Counted from the first letter of the stretch, positions 8,310 to 15,548 are shown. The stretch: DNA of 20,970 nucleotides from an uncultured Oscillospiraceae bacterium (GCA_934574095.1 CAKTMW010000029.1:1-20970), one strand, 5' to 3'. The notes: generated by a model from the sequence alone, not told the origin. Translations and numbers: made by a program.

Positions 8310-8371
8310 ACGCCTATCGAGAAAATTTTGCCGCCGTGGGCGGCAGTAGAAAAACGAGGAGAAAGTACATC

Positions 8372-9382
8372 ATGAAAAAGTTTTTTGCATTGATCCTGAC
8401 GCTGGTCATGGCTCTCAGCCTGGTGGCCTGCGGCGGCGGCAGCAGCGATAACGGCAGCGGCGACGCCGATGTCGAGCGTACCGATACCACCACCGTGGCC
8501 GTCGGCGCGGTGATCCTGGCCCGCGACGACGTGGCCGAGCAGGATATCTACAACTTTGTGGCCGATATCTTTGACAACGCCGAGTCCCTGGTCACCAGCC
8601 ACGCCAAGTACAGCGAGCTGAGCCTGGAGTACGGCGCTTCCATCACCTCTGTTCCCTATCATCCCGGCGCTGCCAAGTACTTCGCCGAGAAGGGCTTTGA
8701 GGTCGCTTCCGTCAAGGAAGGCGCCGGCACCGGCGATTCCCGCAACCTGCGCTTTGTCACCGGCGGCGAGTCCGGCACCTACTATGCCTTCGGCTCCGTC
8801 ATCGCTCAGCATGCCACCAACAACGCCGGTGTGAACGTGGTTGGCCTGGCCGGCAACGGCTCCCAGTCCAACGTGCAGGAGCTGGTGGACGGCACCGCTG
8901 ACCTGGCCTTCTGCCAGTCCGACGTTATGGCCTACGCCTACAACGGCACCAACCTGTTCGAGACCAAGATGGAGGGCTTCTCCACTGTGGCCGCCCTGTA
9001 CATGGAGCAGGTCCAGATCGTCACCACCGACGCCAACATCAAGACTGTGGCTGATCTGTCCGGCAAGGCTGTGTCCATCGGCGCTCCCGGCTCCGGCGTG
9101 TACTTCAATGCCATCGACGTGCTGGGCGCTTACGGCCTGACCGAGAATGACATCAAGCCCACCTACCAGTCCTTCGGCGACAGCGCCGACGCCCTGAAGA
9201 ACGGCCAGATCGACGCCGCCTTCATCGTGGCCGGCGCCCCCACCACCGCTGTGACCGACCTGGCCACCACCAAGGACGTGTACCTGGTCAGCCTGGATGA
9301 CGAGCACATCGCCAAGCTGCTGGAGACCTCTGACTACTACACGCAGACGGTCATCGCCAAGGACGTGTACTTTGCGGGCTGA
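8372..9382 (+). CDS. TAXI-family TRAP receptor lipoprotein, circularly permuted
   Basis: 336 residues. The ATG after GAGGAGA opens a lipoprotein signal with lipobox LVAC (Cys20); an upstream in-frame ATG at 8336 would spoil the signal. In ordinary TAXI receptors the mature protein begins with the GGxxGTYY motif and ends with a (T)VAV strand, helices and an LHPGAxxYYxxxG end. Here the end module comes first: TTVAVGAVILA at 40-50, IYNFVADIFDN at 59-69, and YHPGAAKYFAEKG at 96-108. A short linker (about 110-124, VKEGAGTGD) then leads to the normal beginning (LRFVTGGESGTYYAFG, 126-141) and FCQSDVMAYAYNG. The protein stops at IAKDVYFAG, exactly where the VAV strand should follow. Every part is present once, so this looks like a functional rearranged receptor rather than a fragment. 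It should bind an organic acid or amino acid for the permease at 9486. Confidence 0.93.
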   Translation: MKKFFALILTLVMALSLVACGGGSSDNGSGDADVERTDTTTVAVGAVILARDDVAEQDIYNFVADIFDNAESLVTSHAKYSELSLEYGASITSVPYHPGAAKYFAEKGFEVASVKEGAGTGDSRNLRFVTGGESGTYYAFGSVIAQHATNNAGVNVVGLAGNGSQSNVQELVDGTADLAFCQSDVMAYAYNGTNLFETKMEGFSTVAALYMEQVQIVTTDANIKTVADLSGKAVSIGAPGSGVYFNAIDVLGAYGLTENDIKPTYQSFGDSADALKNGQIDAAFIVAGAPTTAVTDLATTKDVYLVSLDDEHIAKLLETSDYYTQTVIAKDVYFAG

Positions 9383-9416
9383 GGCAAAACCTTAACAGAG
9401 TATTGACGCTTTACGA

Positions 9417-9445
9417 GACTACGGCGGGGTATCCCCGCCGTAGTC
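9417..9445 (+). other. Stem-loop between TAXI receptor and TRAP permease
   Basis: A perfect 13-bp G/C-rich stem (9417-9429 with 9433-9445) with a three-base TAT loop and no following T-run. It resembles in position and form the element between receptor and ATPase at 2165-2195, and probably protects the receptor mRNA 3' end. Confidence 0.65.
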
Positions 9446-9485
9446 CTCGCTACATTATTCCAAAAGTATTAGGAGAGAACCAAGC

Positions 9486-11546
9486 ATGAGTCTGCATAAG
9501 AAAAAGGTGGATACCGCTCCCGCGGCGGAGACCGGCGGCGCCAACGACGCCACCGATCTGGACGCGGTGATGCGCAAATACGACCGCGAGTCCGCCACCC
9601 GCATCTGGGAGGGAACTCCCAAACTGATCGTCCGCATCATTATGGCAGTATTTGCCGTATTCTGCATCGCCATGACCCTGTTCTCCCGCGCTATGCCGGA
9701 GATCCGCCTGACCATTTTCATGGGCTGCATCATCATCATCGGCTTTTTGACCTACCCGGCCAAGAAGGGCAGCGTTCACGTCAACTCCCTGCCGTGGTAT
9801 GACGTTGTGCTGATGGTCATCGGCGCGGGCTGCTTCTTCTATTTCGCCATCAACGCCATGACGCTGGTGCGTTTGTCCACCCGCATCGAGCTGGTGCATG
9901 TGGTCATCGGCGTCATCGGTGTGCTGGTCCTGATGGAGCTGTGCCGCCGCTGCGTGGGCGTTCCCATTCTGTGCGTGGCCGGTGCGCTGATTATCTACGC
10001 GTTCATCAACCAGCTGAGCTATGCCGGCGCGGTGAACGCCGCCACGCTGTATGACGCCCTGAAGACCATCATCTACAAGCTGTTCTACACCACCTCCGGC
10101 GTCATCGGCACCCCCATCAACGTCTGCTATACCTATATCATCCTGTTCATCATCTTCGGCGCGTTCCTGGAGCGCACCGGCATCGCCAACTTCTTCATCA
10201 GCTTCGCCAACCGTCTCGCCGGCTGGTCCAGCGGCGGTCCCGCCAAGGTGGCGGTCATCTCCTCCGCCCTGTGCGGCATGGTGTCCGGCTCCTCCGTGGG
10301 CAACACCGTCACCACCGGTTCCTTTACCATTCCTATGATGAAGAAGACCGGCTATAAGCCGGAATTCGCCGGCGCCGTCGAGGCGGCCGCCTCCACCGGC
10401 GGCCAGATCATGCCCCCCATCATGGGCGCCGCCGCCTTCCTGATGGCGGAGTACATGAAGATTCCCTACGCCCAGGTGGCTGTCAAGGCCATCCTGCCCG
10501 CCATCCTGTACTTCACCGGCATCTTCATCGCTGTCCATCTGGAGGCCAAGAAGCTGGGCCTGAAGGGCATCCCCCGCGACCAGCTGCCCAAGTGGAAGCT
10601 GCTGCTGCGTGACTGCTATCTGATCATTCCTCTGATCCTGCTGGTGTGGCTGGTGTCCTCCGGCAGCAAGACTATGTCCCACTCCGCCGCCTACTCCATC
10701 CTGGCGGCCATCGCCGTGGGCTTCATCAACTTCTTCCTGCAGAGCAAGCGCGGCGACGAGGAGAACGCGCCCCAGACCATCGGCAAGGCCCTGGGTACGG
10801 CCGGTAAGCGTTCCTTCTTCTCCGCTGTGGATTCCCTGGAAGCCGGTTCCCGCGGCGCCATCACTGTGGCTGTGGCCTGCGGCATGGCGGGCATCATCGC
10901 CGGCTGCATCACTGTTACCGGTCTGGCCTCCATCCTCATCAACGCCATCGTTCAGCTGGCGGGCAACGTCACCATCATCGGCCTGGTGCTGACGATGCTG
11001 TGCTGCATCGTGCTGGGTATGGGTGTGCCCACTACCGCCAACTACTGCATCATGGCCTCTACCTGCGCCCCCATTCTGATCCAGCTTGGATTCCCTGTGG
11101 TAGCGGCCCATTTCTTTGTGTTCTACTTTGGCATCGTGGCGGATATCACGCCCCCTGTGGCACTGGCCGCCTATGCCGGTTCCGCCATCGCCAAGTCCGA
11201 TCCCATGAAGACCGGCATCAACGCCACCAAGCTGGCCATCGCCGCCTTCATTGTCCCCTATATCTTTGCCTATTCTCCCGCCCTGCTGTTTGAGAACATC
11301 TCCGGCTGGTGGGAGGTGGCTCAGATATGCATCAGCGCCCTGCTGGGCATCTTCGGTATCGCCGCGGCCCTCAACGGCCACCTGTACAAGAAGGTTGCCT
11401 GGTACTTCCGGCTTCTGCTGGTGGTGGGCGGCCTGGGTATGATGATCCCCGGCACCCTTACCGACGTGGTGGGCCTGGCGCTGGTGGCCGTCGTCGTGGC
11501 GGTGCAGTATCTGTCTGCCAAGCGTGAAAAAGCAACCATCGCATGA
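9486..11546 (+). CDS. TRAP transporter fused permease (TAXI type, 4TM-12TM)
   Basis: 686 residues with AGGAGAG ten bases before the ATG. A polar N-terminal stretch of about 45 residues precedes some 16-18 hydrophobic segments, fitting the fused small (4TM) and large (12TM, DctM-like) membrane subunits that accompany TAXI receptors. Conserved DctM signatures are visible: CGMVSGSSVGNTVTTGSFTI near residue 262, and its second-half counterpart GMGVPTTANYCIMA near residue 511. These two regions hold the re-entrant substrate and Na+ sites in the TRAP family. Secondary transport driven by Na+ or H+ is expected. There is no ATPase gene in this unit. The permease looks ordinary, so only the receptor is rearranged. 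Confidence 0.95.
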   Translation: MSLHKKKVDTAPAAETGGANDATDLDAVMRKYDRESATRIWEGTPKLIVRIIMAVFAVFCIAMTLFSRAMPEIRLTIFMGCIIIIGFLTYPAKKGSVHVNSLPWYDVVLMVIGAGCFFYFAINAMTLVRLSTRIELVHVVIGVIGVLVLMELCRRCVGVPILCVAGALIIYAFINQLSYAGAVNAATLYDALKTIIYKLFYTTSGVIGTPINVCYTYIILFIIFGAFLERTGIANFFISFANRLAGWSSGGPAKVAVISSALCGMVSGSSVGNTVTTGSFTIPMMKKTGYKPEFAGAVEAAASTGGQIMPPIMGAAAFLMAEYMKIPYAQVAVKAILPAILYFTGIFIAVHLEAKKLGLKGIPRDQLPKWKLLLRDCYLIIPLILLVWLVSSGSKTMSHSAAYSILAAIAVGFINFFLQSKRGDEENAPQTIGKALGTAGKRSFFSAVDSLEAGSRGAITVAVACGMAGIIAGCITVTGLASILINAIVQLAGNVTIIGLVLTMLCCIVLGMGVPTTANYCIMASTCAPILIQLGFPVVAAHFFVFYFGIVADITPPVALAAYAGSAIAKSDPMKTGINATKLAIAAFIVPYIFAYSPALLFENISGWWEVAQICISALLGIFGIAAALNGHLYKKVAWYFRLLLVVGGLGMMIPGTLTDVVGLALVAVVVAVQYLSAKREKATIA

Positions 11547-11559
11547 TCTCCTTTCTGTG

Positions 11560-11597
11560 GCAAAATGCCCGCCGTCTGCCGACGGCGGGCATTTTGC
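11560..11597 (+). terminator. Stem-loop after the TRAP permease (probable transcript end)
   Basis: A perfect 17-bp stem (11560-11576 with 11581-11597) with a TGCC loop begins 14 bases after the stop codon. There is no T-run beyond the stem, so it is not a textbook terminator; the weak end is the ATTTTGC arm itself. Confidence 0.6.
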
Positions 11598-11846
11598 GTG
11601 TAGGGAAAGGCGCTGCCAGACGGGGTGTCCGCCTATTGCGGACATTTCGCTCTCTAATATGCTAAAGCGGCAGACGGCGTCGGCAGGGAAATGCCCCACG
11701 GCGATTGTGCAAAACGCCAAAGGCTGGAAAAGAATGACTGTCGGGAGAAATTTGAGTGAAAAGCAGAGTATCGGGAGAAAAAGAGAAGAAAAATGCGCTT
11801 TTTGTTTTGCTTTTTTCTGCAAAACATCATGGAAAAATATTCTTAT

Positions 11847-11893
11847 GCCAGAATTAAGCTGTTCTTATGTACCAAGAACAACATAATTCTGGC
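11847..11893. other. Two-tier hairpin of unknown role
   Basis: An outer 10-bp stem (11847-11856 with 11884-11893) and an inner 6-bp stem (11861-11866 with 11874-11879) are separated by a symmetrical 4 x 4 internal loop. The apical loop is ATGTACC. It lies about 135 bases upstream of the hppA -35 box. Confidence 0.55.
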
Positions 11894-12001
11894 GAAAATT
11901 TGCAGAGGTATTACGAAAAACGGCGGAAAATAATGATTATGCCGCCTGTTAAGCGAAAAAATGTTTTTGTGGAAAACGACGGAAGAATCACATAAAATTT
12001 A

Positions 12002-12013
12002 TTTTGCGCAAAA
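12002..12013. promoter_or_regulatory. Palindrome upstream of the hppA promoter, possible operator
   Basis: TTTTGCGCAAAA is a perfect 12-base palindrome ending 15 bases before the -35 box, in A-tract-rich DNA that could also act as an UP element. No binding protein is assigned. Confidence 0.35.
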
Positions 12014-12028
12014 AATTAGTTTGAAAAT

Positions 12029-12058
12029 TTGACGAAAAAAGTACGTTTTTATTATAAT
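12029..12058 (+). promoter_or_regulatory. Promoter of hppA
   Basis: TTGACG (12029-12034) and TATAAT (12053-12058) with an 18-base spacer. Start expected near 12065. The leader contains a short TCCCC-GGAA-GGGGA hairpin (12084-12097) just before the AGAGG ribosome site. Confidence 0.85.
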
Positions 12059-12116
12059 ATAGGGCGGAACAAAAAAGAAAGTCTCCCCGGAAGGGGAAGA
12101 AAGAGGAAAACACATT

Positions 12117-14207
12117 ATGGAAAAGTATCTGGTCATAGCCACATTTGTTGGCTCGATCATCGCGCTGCTGTTCGCGTTCATCACGGGCAAGCGCGTCCTG
12201 AGCTTTGACGAGGGTACGCCTCTGATGAGCAAGATCTCCCGCTCCATCCGCGAGGGCGCCAACGCCTACCTGAAGCGGCAGTACACCGTGGTGGGCGTGT
12301 TCTTCGCCTGCATGATCGTGGTGCTGTGCATCATGGCGGCCTGCAAGCTGCTGACGTGGTTCGTGCCCTTCGCGTTCCTGACCGGCGGCTTCTTCTCCGG
12401 TCTGTCCGGCTTTGTGGGCATGCGCATCGCCACCAAGGCCAACTGCCGCACCGCCAACGCCTGCCGCGACGGTCTGAATAAGGGCCTGCGCGTGGCGTTC
12501 TCCGCCGGCTCCGTCATGGGCTTCACCGTGGTGGGTCTGGGCCTGCTGGACATCAGCGTGTGGTTCATGCTGCTGCGCTTCGTGTTCAAGCTGGAAGCCG
12601 CCGATATCACCAGCGCCATGCTGACCTTCGGCATGGGCGCCAGCTCCATGGCGCTGTTCGCCCGTGTGGGTGGCGGCATCTTCACCAAAGCTGCCGACGT
12701 GGGCGCCGACCTTGTGGGTAAGGTGGAAGCCGGTATCCCCGAGGACGATCCCCGCAACCCCGCCGTTATCGCCGACAACGTGGGCGACAACGTGGGCGAC
12801 GTGGCCGGTATGGGCGCTGACCTGTACGAGAGCTACGTGGGCTCCATCATCTCCGCCTCCGCGCTGGGCGTTGCCGCCTTCTCCGGCGAGGCCTTCAAGG
12901 CTATGGCCATCCCCATGGTCATGGCGGCTGTGGGTATCATCTGTTCCATCATCGGCTCCTTCTTCGTCAAGACCGAGGAGAACGCCGACCAGCGCACGCT
13001 GCTGAAGGCTCTTTCCCGCGGTACCAATCTGTCTGCCGTGCTGATCGCCATCATCTCCTTCTTCCTTGTGTGGAAGCTGCTGGGCATCGAGCACTGGGGC
13101 CTGTATGTGGCCATCCTGTCCGGTCTGGTGGCCGGTGTGCTGATCGGTAAGGCCACCGAGTACTATACCTCCGATACCTATAAGCCCACGCAGGAGCTGA
13201 GCGGCAAGAGCCAGACCGGCTCCGCCACCATCATCATCGGGGGTCTGGGTCTGGGTATGCTGTCCACCGCTATGCCTATCATCATCGTGGCCGTCTGCAT
13301 TCTGCTGGCCTACTTCCTCTCCGGCGGCGCTGCCAACGCCAGCATGGGCCTGTACGGCATCGCGCTGGCCGCCGTTGGTATGCTGAGCACCCTCGGCATC
13401 ACGCTGGCTACCGACGCTTACGGCCCTGTGGCCGATAACGCCGGCGGCATCGCCGAGATGGCCGGTCTGGAGCCTGAGGTCCGTCAGCGCACCGACGCGC
13501 TGGATTCTCTGGGCAACACCACCGCCGCCACCGGTAAGGGCTTCGCCATCGGCTCCGCCGCCCTGACCGCTCTGGCTCTGATGGCCTCCTATATCGAAAA
13601 GGTCAAGGAAGTGGGCGCGGCTGACGCCGACTTCAGCAGCTTCTCTCTGATGAACCCCGTGGTGCTGGTGGGCCTGTTCATCGGCGCCTGCCTGCCCTTC
13701 GTGTTCGCTGCTCTCACCATGAACTCCGTGGGCCGTGCCGCCCAGAGCGTGGTCATGGAGGTGCGCCGCCAGTTCAAGGAGATCGCGGGTCTGATGGACG
13801 GCAAGGCCGATCCCGACTACGCCCGCTGCGTGGACCTGTGCACCAAAGCCAGCCTGAAGGAAATGGTCCTGCCCACCGTCATCGCCGTTGTCACCCCCAT
13901 CGTGGTGGGTATGATCTTGGGCTTCAAGGGCGTTGTGGGCCTGCTGGCCGGCGCTACCGTTACCGGCTTCCTGATGGCCATCTACATGGCCAACGCCGGC
14001 GGCGCGTGGGACAACGCCAAGAAGTACATCGAGGCGGGCAACTTCGGCGGCAAGGGCAGCGAATGCCACAAGGCCGGCGTCGTGGGCGACACCGTGGGCG
14101 ATCCCTTCAAGGACACCTCCGGCCCCGCCATCAACATCCTCATCAAGCTGCTGAGCATGGTCTCCATCGTGTTCGCCGGTCTGGTGGTCAACTTCTCCAT
14201 CCTGTAA
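12117..14207 (+). CDS. hppA: Membrane-bound ion-translocating pyrophosphatase (K+-dependent type)
   Basis: 696 residues, typical of bacterial membrane pyrophosphatases with 15-17 membrane segments. It hydrolyses cytoplasmic pyrophosphate and pumps H+ or Na+ outward. The catalytic Mg-PPi site is seen as DVGADLVGKVE at 194-204, then DDPRNPAVIADNVGDNVGD ending at 228, and the C-terminal GDTVGDPFKDTSGPA. At the subfamily-defining site the protein reads GNTTAATGKGF (466-476), with Ala470 and Gly473; K+-independent relatives have Lys at the first of these positions (work on the Carboxydothermus enzyme). It is therefore assigned to the K+-dependent group. Whether it moves H+ or Na+ cannot be settled by eye. 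It is a single-gene unit with its own promoter and terminator. Confidence 0.97.
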   Translation: MEKYLVIATFVGSIIALLFAFITGKRVLSFDEGTPLMSKISRSIREGANAYLKRQYTVVGVFFACMIVVLCIMAACKLLTWFVPFAFLTGGFFSGLSGFVGMRIATKANCRTANACRDGLNKGLRVAFSAGSVMGFTVVGLGLLDISVWFMLLRFVFKLEAADITSAMLTFGMGASSMALFARVGGGIFTKAADVGADLVGKVEAGIPEDDPRNPAVIADNVGDNVGDVAGMGADLYESYVGSIISASALGVAAFSGEAFKAMAIPMVMAAVGIICSIIGSFFVKTEENADQRTLLKALSRGTNLSAVLIAIISFFLVWKLLGIEHWGLYVAILSGLVAGVLIGKATEYYTSDTYKPTQELSGKSQTGSATIIIGGLGLGMLSTAMPIIIVAVCILLAYFLSGGAANASMGLYGIALAAVGMLSTLGITLATDAYGPVADNAGGIAEMAGLEPEVRQRTDALDSLGNTTAATGKGFAIGSAALTALALMASYIEKVKEVGAADADFSSFSLMNPVVLVGLFIGACLPFVFAALTMNSVGRAAQSVVMEVRRQFKEIAGLMDGKADPDYARCVDLCTKASLKEMVLPTVIAVVTPIVVGMILGFKGVVGLLAGATVTGFLMAIYMANAGGAWDNAKKYIEAGNFGGKGSECHKAGVVGDTVGDPFKDTSGPAINILIKLLSMVSIVFAGLVVNFSIL

Positions 14208-14222
14208 GGATCTGAACGCTGT

Positions 14223-14258
14223 AAAATATCCCCCGGCTTTGCCGGGGGATATTTTTTT
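14223..14258 (+). terminator. Intrinsic terminator of hppA
   Basis: A 15-bp stem (14223-14237 with 14241-14255) with a three-base TTT loop, whose arm merges into a run of seven T (14252-14258). Confidence 0.95.
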
Positions 14259-14279
14259 CAAAAAGCTGTCTTTCGGGTC

Positions 14280-14310
14280 TTGACTCTGCCACTGTGTCAG
14301 GGAGTATCCT
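14280..14310 (+). promoter_or_regulatory. MerR-type promoter with 19-bp spacer and central dyad
   Basis: TTGACT (14280-14285) and TATCCT (14305-14310) are 19 bases apart, the over-long spacing that MerR regulators correct by DNA distortion. An imperfect dyad is centred at 14293: arms 14284-14292 and 14294-14302 pair at seven of nine positions. It lies directly before the MerR-type gene, so self-regulation is likely. Confidence 0.72.
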
Positions 14311-14349
14311 GTATCCGAGCTCAAGAAATCCCCCTTGGAGGTACGACAA

Positions 14350-15162
14350 ATGTTAAAGATCGGAGAATTTTCCAAGCTGTCCCGTGTCAGCGTCCGGATG
14401 CTGCGCCATTATGACGACATCGGCCTGCTGACCCCCACCTACATCGACCGCTTCACCGACTACCGCTATTACAGCGAGTCCCAGCTGCCCACCGTCTGCC
14501 GCATCACCGCCCTGAAGGACATGGGATTCCGTCTGGCGGATATCTGCCGGATGCTGTCCTTCTACGATGACCGGCAGCGGCTGGACGAATGCCTTGCCGC
14601 CCAGCAGGCGGCGCTGGAGGCCCAGGCGGAGGACGTGGCCCGGAAGTTGCGGCTGTTGGACAGCGCCCGGAAACGACTAAGAAAGGAAGATACCATGGCT
14701 TACAATGTTACCGTCAAGACCCTGCCCCAGCGCTACGCCGCCTGTGTGCGGATGACCATTCCCTGCTACGAGCAGGAGGGTACGGTGTGGGGCGTCCTCT
14801 GCGCCGAGACTGACCATATGAACCTGATCCCCGACGATCCCTGCTATTGCAGCGTGACCTTTTTGGACGCCGAGTATAAGGAAAAGGACGTGGAGGTAGA
14901 GGCCCAGAAAACCGTCAAGGGTCAGTATCCGGACACCGAGCATGTGAAGTTCCGCACTCTGCCCGCCGTCACCTACGCCGGCTGCACCTATCAGGGCGGC
15001 TACGAGCATATCGGTGAGGTCAACGCCGCCGTGGCCGCGTGGATCGAGGCCAACGGCTACCGCTACGTCGGGCCCATGTTCAATATCTACCACGTCTCCC
15101 CCCACGAGACCCGGAACCCCGACGAATTCGTCACCGAGGTCTGCTACCCCATCACGAAATAA
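14350..15162 (+). CDS. MerR-family transcription regulator with GyrI-like effector-binding domain
   Basis: 270 residues. GGAGG at 14337-14341 lies eight bases before this ATG; a TTG at 14335 is inside the ribosome site and is rejected. Residues 1-70 form the MerR winged helix (MLKIGEFSKLSRVSVRMLRHYDDIGLL, here shown by the KIGEFSKLS and MLRHYDDIGLL blocks), followed by a long Ala/Gln/Arg-rich dimerisation helix (about 75-113). From about 116 a GyrI/SOUL-like ligand domain runs to the end (YNVTVKTLPQRYAACVRM ... YAGCTYQGGYEHIGE). This is the layout of BmrR/TipA-type drug sensors. No efflux gene adjoins it, so its target besides itself is unknown. A good ribosome site plus in-frame ATG at 14695 may yield the effector domain alone. 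Confidence 0.92.
   Translation: MLKIGEFSKLSRVSVRMLRHYDDIGLLTPTYIDRFTDYRYYSESQLPTVCRITALKDMGFRLADICRMLSFYDDRQRLDECLAAQQAALEAQAEDVARKLRLLDSARKRLRKEDTMAYNVTVKTLPQRYAACVRMTIPCYEQEGTVWGVLCAETDHMNLIPDDPCYCSVTFLDAEYKEKDVEVEAQKTVKGQYPDTEHVKFRTLPAVTYAGCTYQGGYEHIGEVNAAVAAWIEANGYRYVGPMFNIYHVSPHETRNPDEFVTEVCYPITK
14682..14697 (+). promoter_or_regulatory. Possible internal ribosome site and start for the effector domain
   Basis: AAAGGAAG at 14682-14689 precedes an in-frame ATG at 14695-14697 (Met116) at good spacing. Translation from here would give a 155-residue protein holding just the GyrI-like domain, reminiscent of TipAS made from tipA. Confidence 0.45.
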
Positions 15163-15164
15163 GA

Positions 15165-15193
15165 AGAAAGGCCATCTATACGATGGCCTTTCT
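15165..15193 (+). terminator. Probable terminator after the MerR-family gene
   Basis: A perfect 12-bp stem (15165-15176 with 15182-15193), loop TATAC, begins three bases after the stop codon. Its 3' arm ends in CCTTTCT, a weak T-tract. Confidence 0.65.
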
Positions 15194-15211
15194 CAGGTTA
15201 TTGAAAAAGCC

Positions 15212-15527
15212 TGTCATTGCGAGCCAGTGCTCACACTGGCGTGGCAATCCGTTTCTTAAGCCTCCCTCTGTGAGGGAGGTGGCATGACCGTAGGTCATGA
15301 CGGAGGGAGAGAACAAAAATCTCAGATTCTCTCCCCCAGTCAGCTTCGCTGACAGCCCCCTCTCAGAGGGGGCCAAGTATGGATTCCCACGTCGCTTCGC
15401 TCTGCTCTGTTGTGGTTCCCAAAATTTCGCAGCGGCATTTGAGCCGCCGAAATTTTGACCGCTGCCACTCACACGCCGTGCTTCTTCTGACACCGGCAGC
15501 GCACGGCTTTGTTCCCTCGGAATGACA
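15212..15527. repeat. Hairpin-rich interspersed repeat with imperfect terminal inverted repeats
   Basis: The ends TGTCATTGCGAG (15212-15223) and CTCGGAATGACA (15516-15527) are inverted repeats matching at 11 of 12 positions. Inside are many perfect hairpins: 15223-15229/15234-15240, 15261-15268/15272-15279, 15283-15289/15293-15299, 15305-15313/15327-15335, 15339-15344/15348-15353, 15355-15362/15366-15373, 15421-15429/15448-15456 and 15475-15481/15501-15507. The terminal motif and the CCTCCCTCTGTGAGGGAGG block resemble interspersed repeats I recall from Oscillospiraceae genomes. There is no transposase and no obvious target duplication. A MITE-like or REP-like element is the best description; copy number cannot be seen here. 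Confidence 0.7.
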
Positions 15528-15548
15528 GAGATGTATTTTCGACAAGTT

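Larger units (their letters stand above)
11598..12028. other. Long gene-free stretch before hppA
   Basis: The gene-free interval between stop and next start is 11547-12116. It holds partial inverted and direct echoes of the preceding stem-loop up to about 11720: CGGCAGACGGCG at 11668-11679 is the inverse of 11570-11581. A small 7-bp hairpin (11626-11632 with 11638-11644) and a two-tier hairpin at 11847-11893 are also present, followed by A/T-rich DNA before the promoter. Short frames here have no ribosome site and no recognisable product. Confidence 0.5.

Noticed and set aside
8372..9382. TAXI receptor as a pseudogene or chimera from a broken gene
   Set aside because: The frame is intact, the signal peptide and lipobox are good, each canonical block is present exactly once, and a matching permease follows.
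9450..11822. Very long open antisense frame (about 790 codons) opposite the TRAP permease
   Set aside because: It is a composition shadow of a GC-rich gene with biased third positions. The product is His/Gly/Asp-rich without any family motif, and the sense strand encodes a clear transporter.
11524..11886. 120-codon plus-strand frame overlapping the end of the TRAP permease
   Set aside because: It starts inside the permease gene in another frame, runs through stem-loops and has no ribosome site or recognisable product.
11988..14375. Antisense frame of about 795 codons opposite hppA
   Set aside because: Low-complexity His/Gly/Gln-rich translation, no ribosome site, and the sense gene is certain.
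15176..15493. Minus-strand frame of 105 codons within the repeat region
   Set aside because: It simply translates the hairpin-rich repeat, has no ribosome site, and such frames are known spurious calls in gut Firmicute genomes as far as I recall.
15212..15527. CRISPR array
   Set aside because: The repeats are different hairpins rather than regularly spaced copies of one unit, with no constant spacer length.
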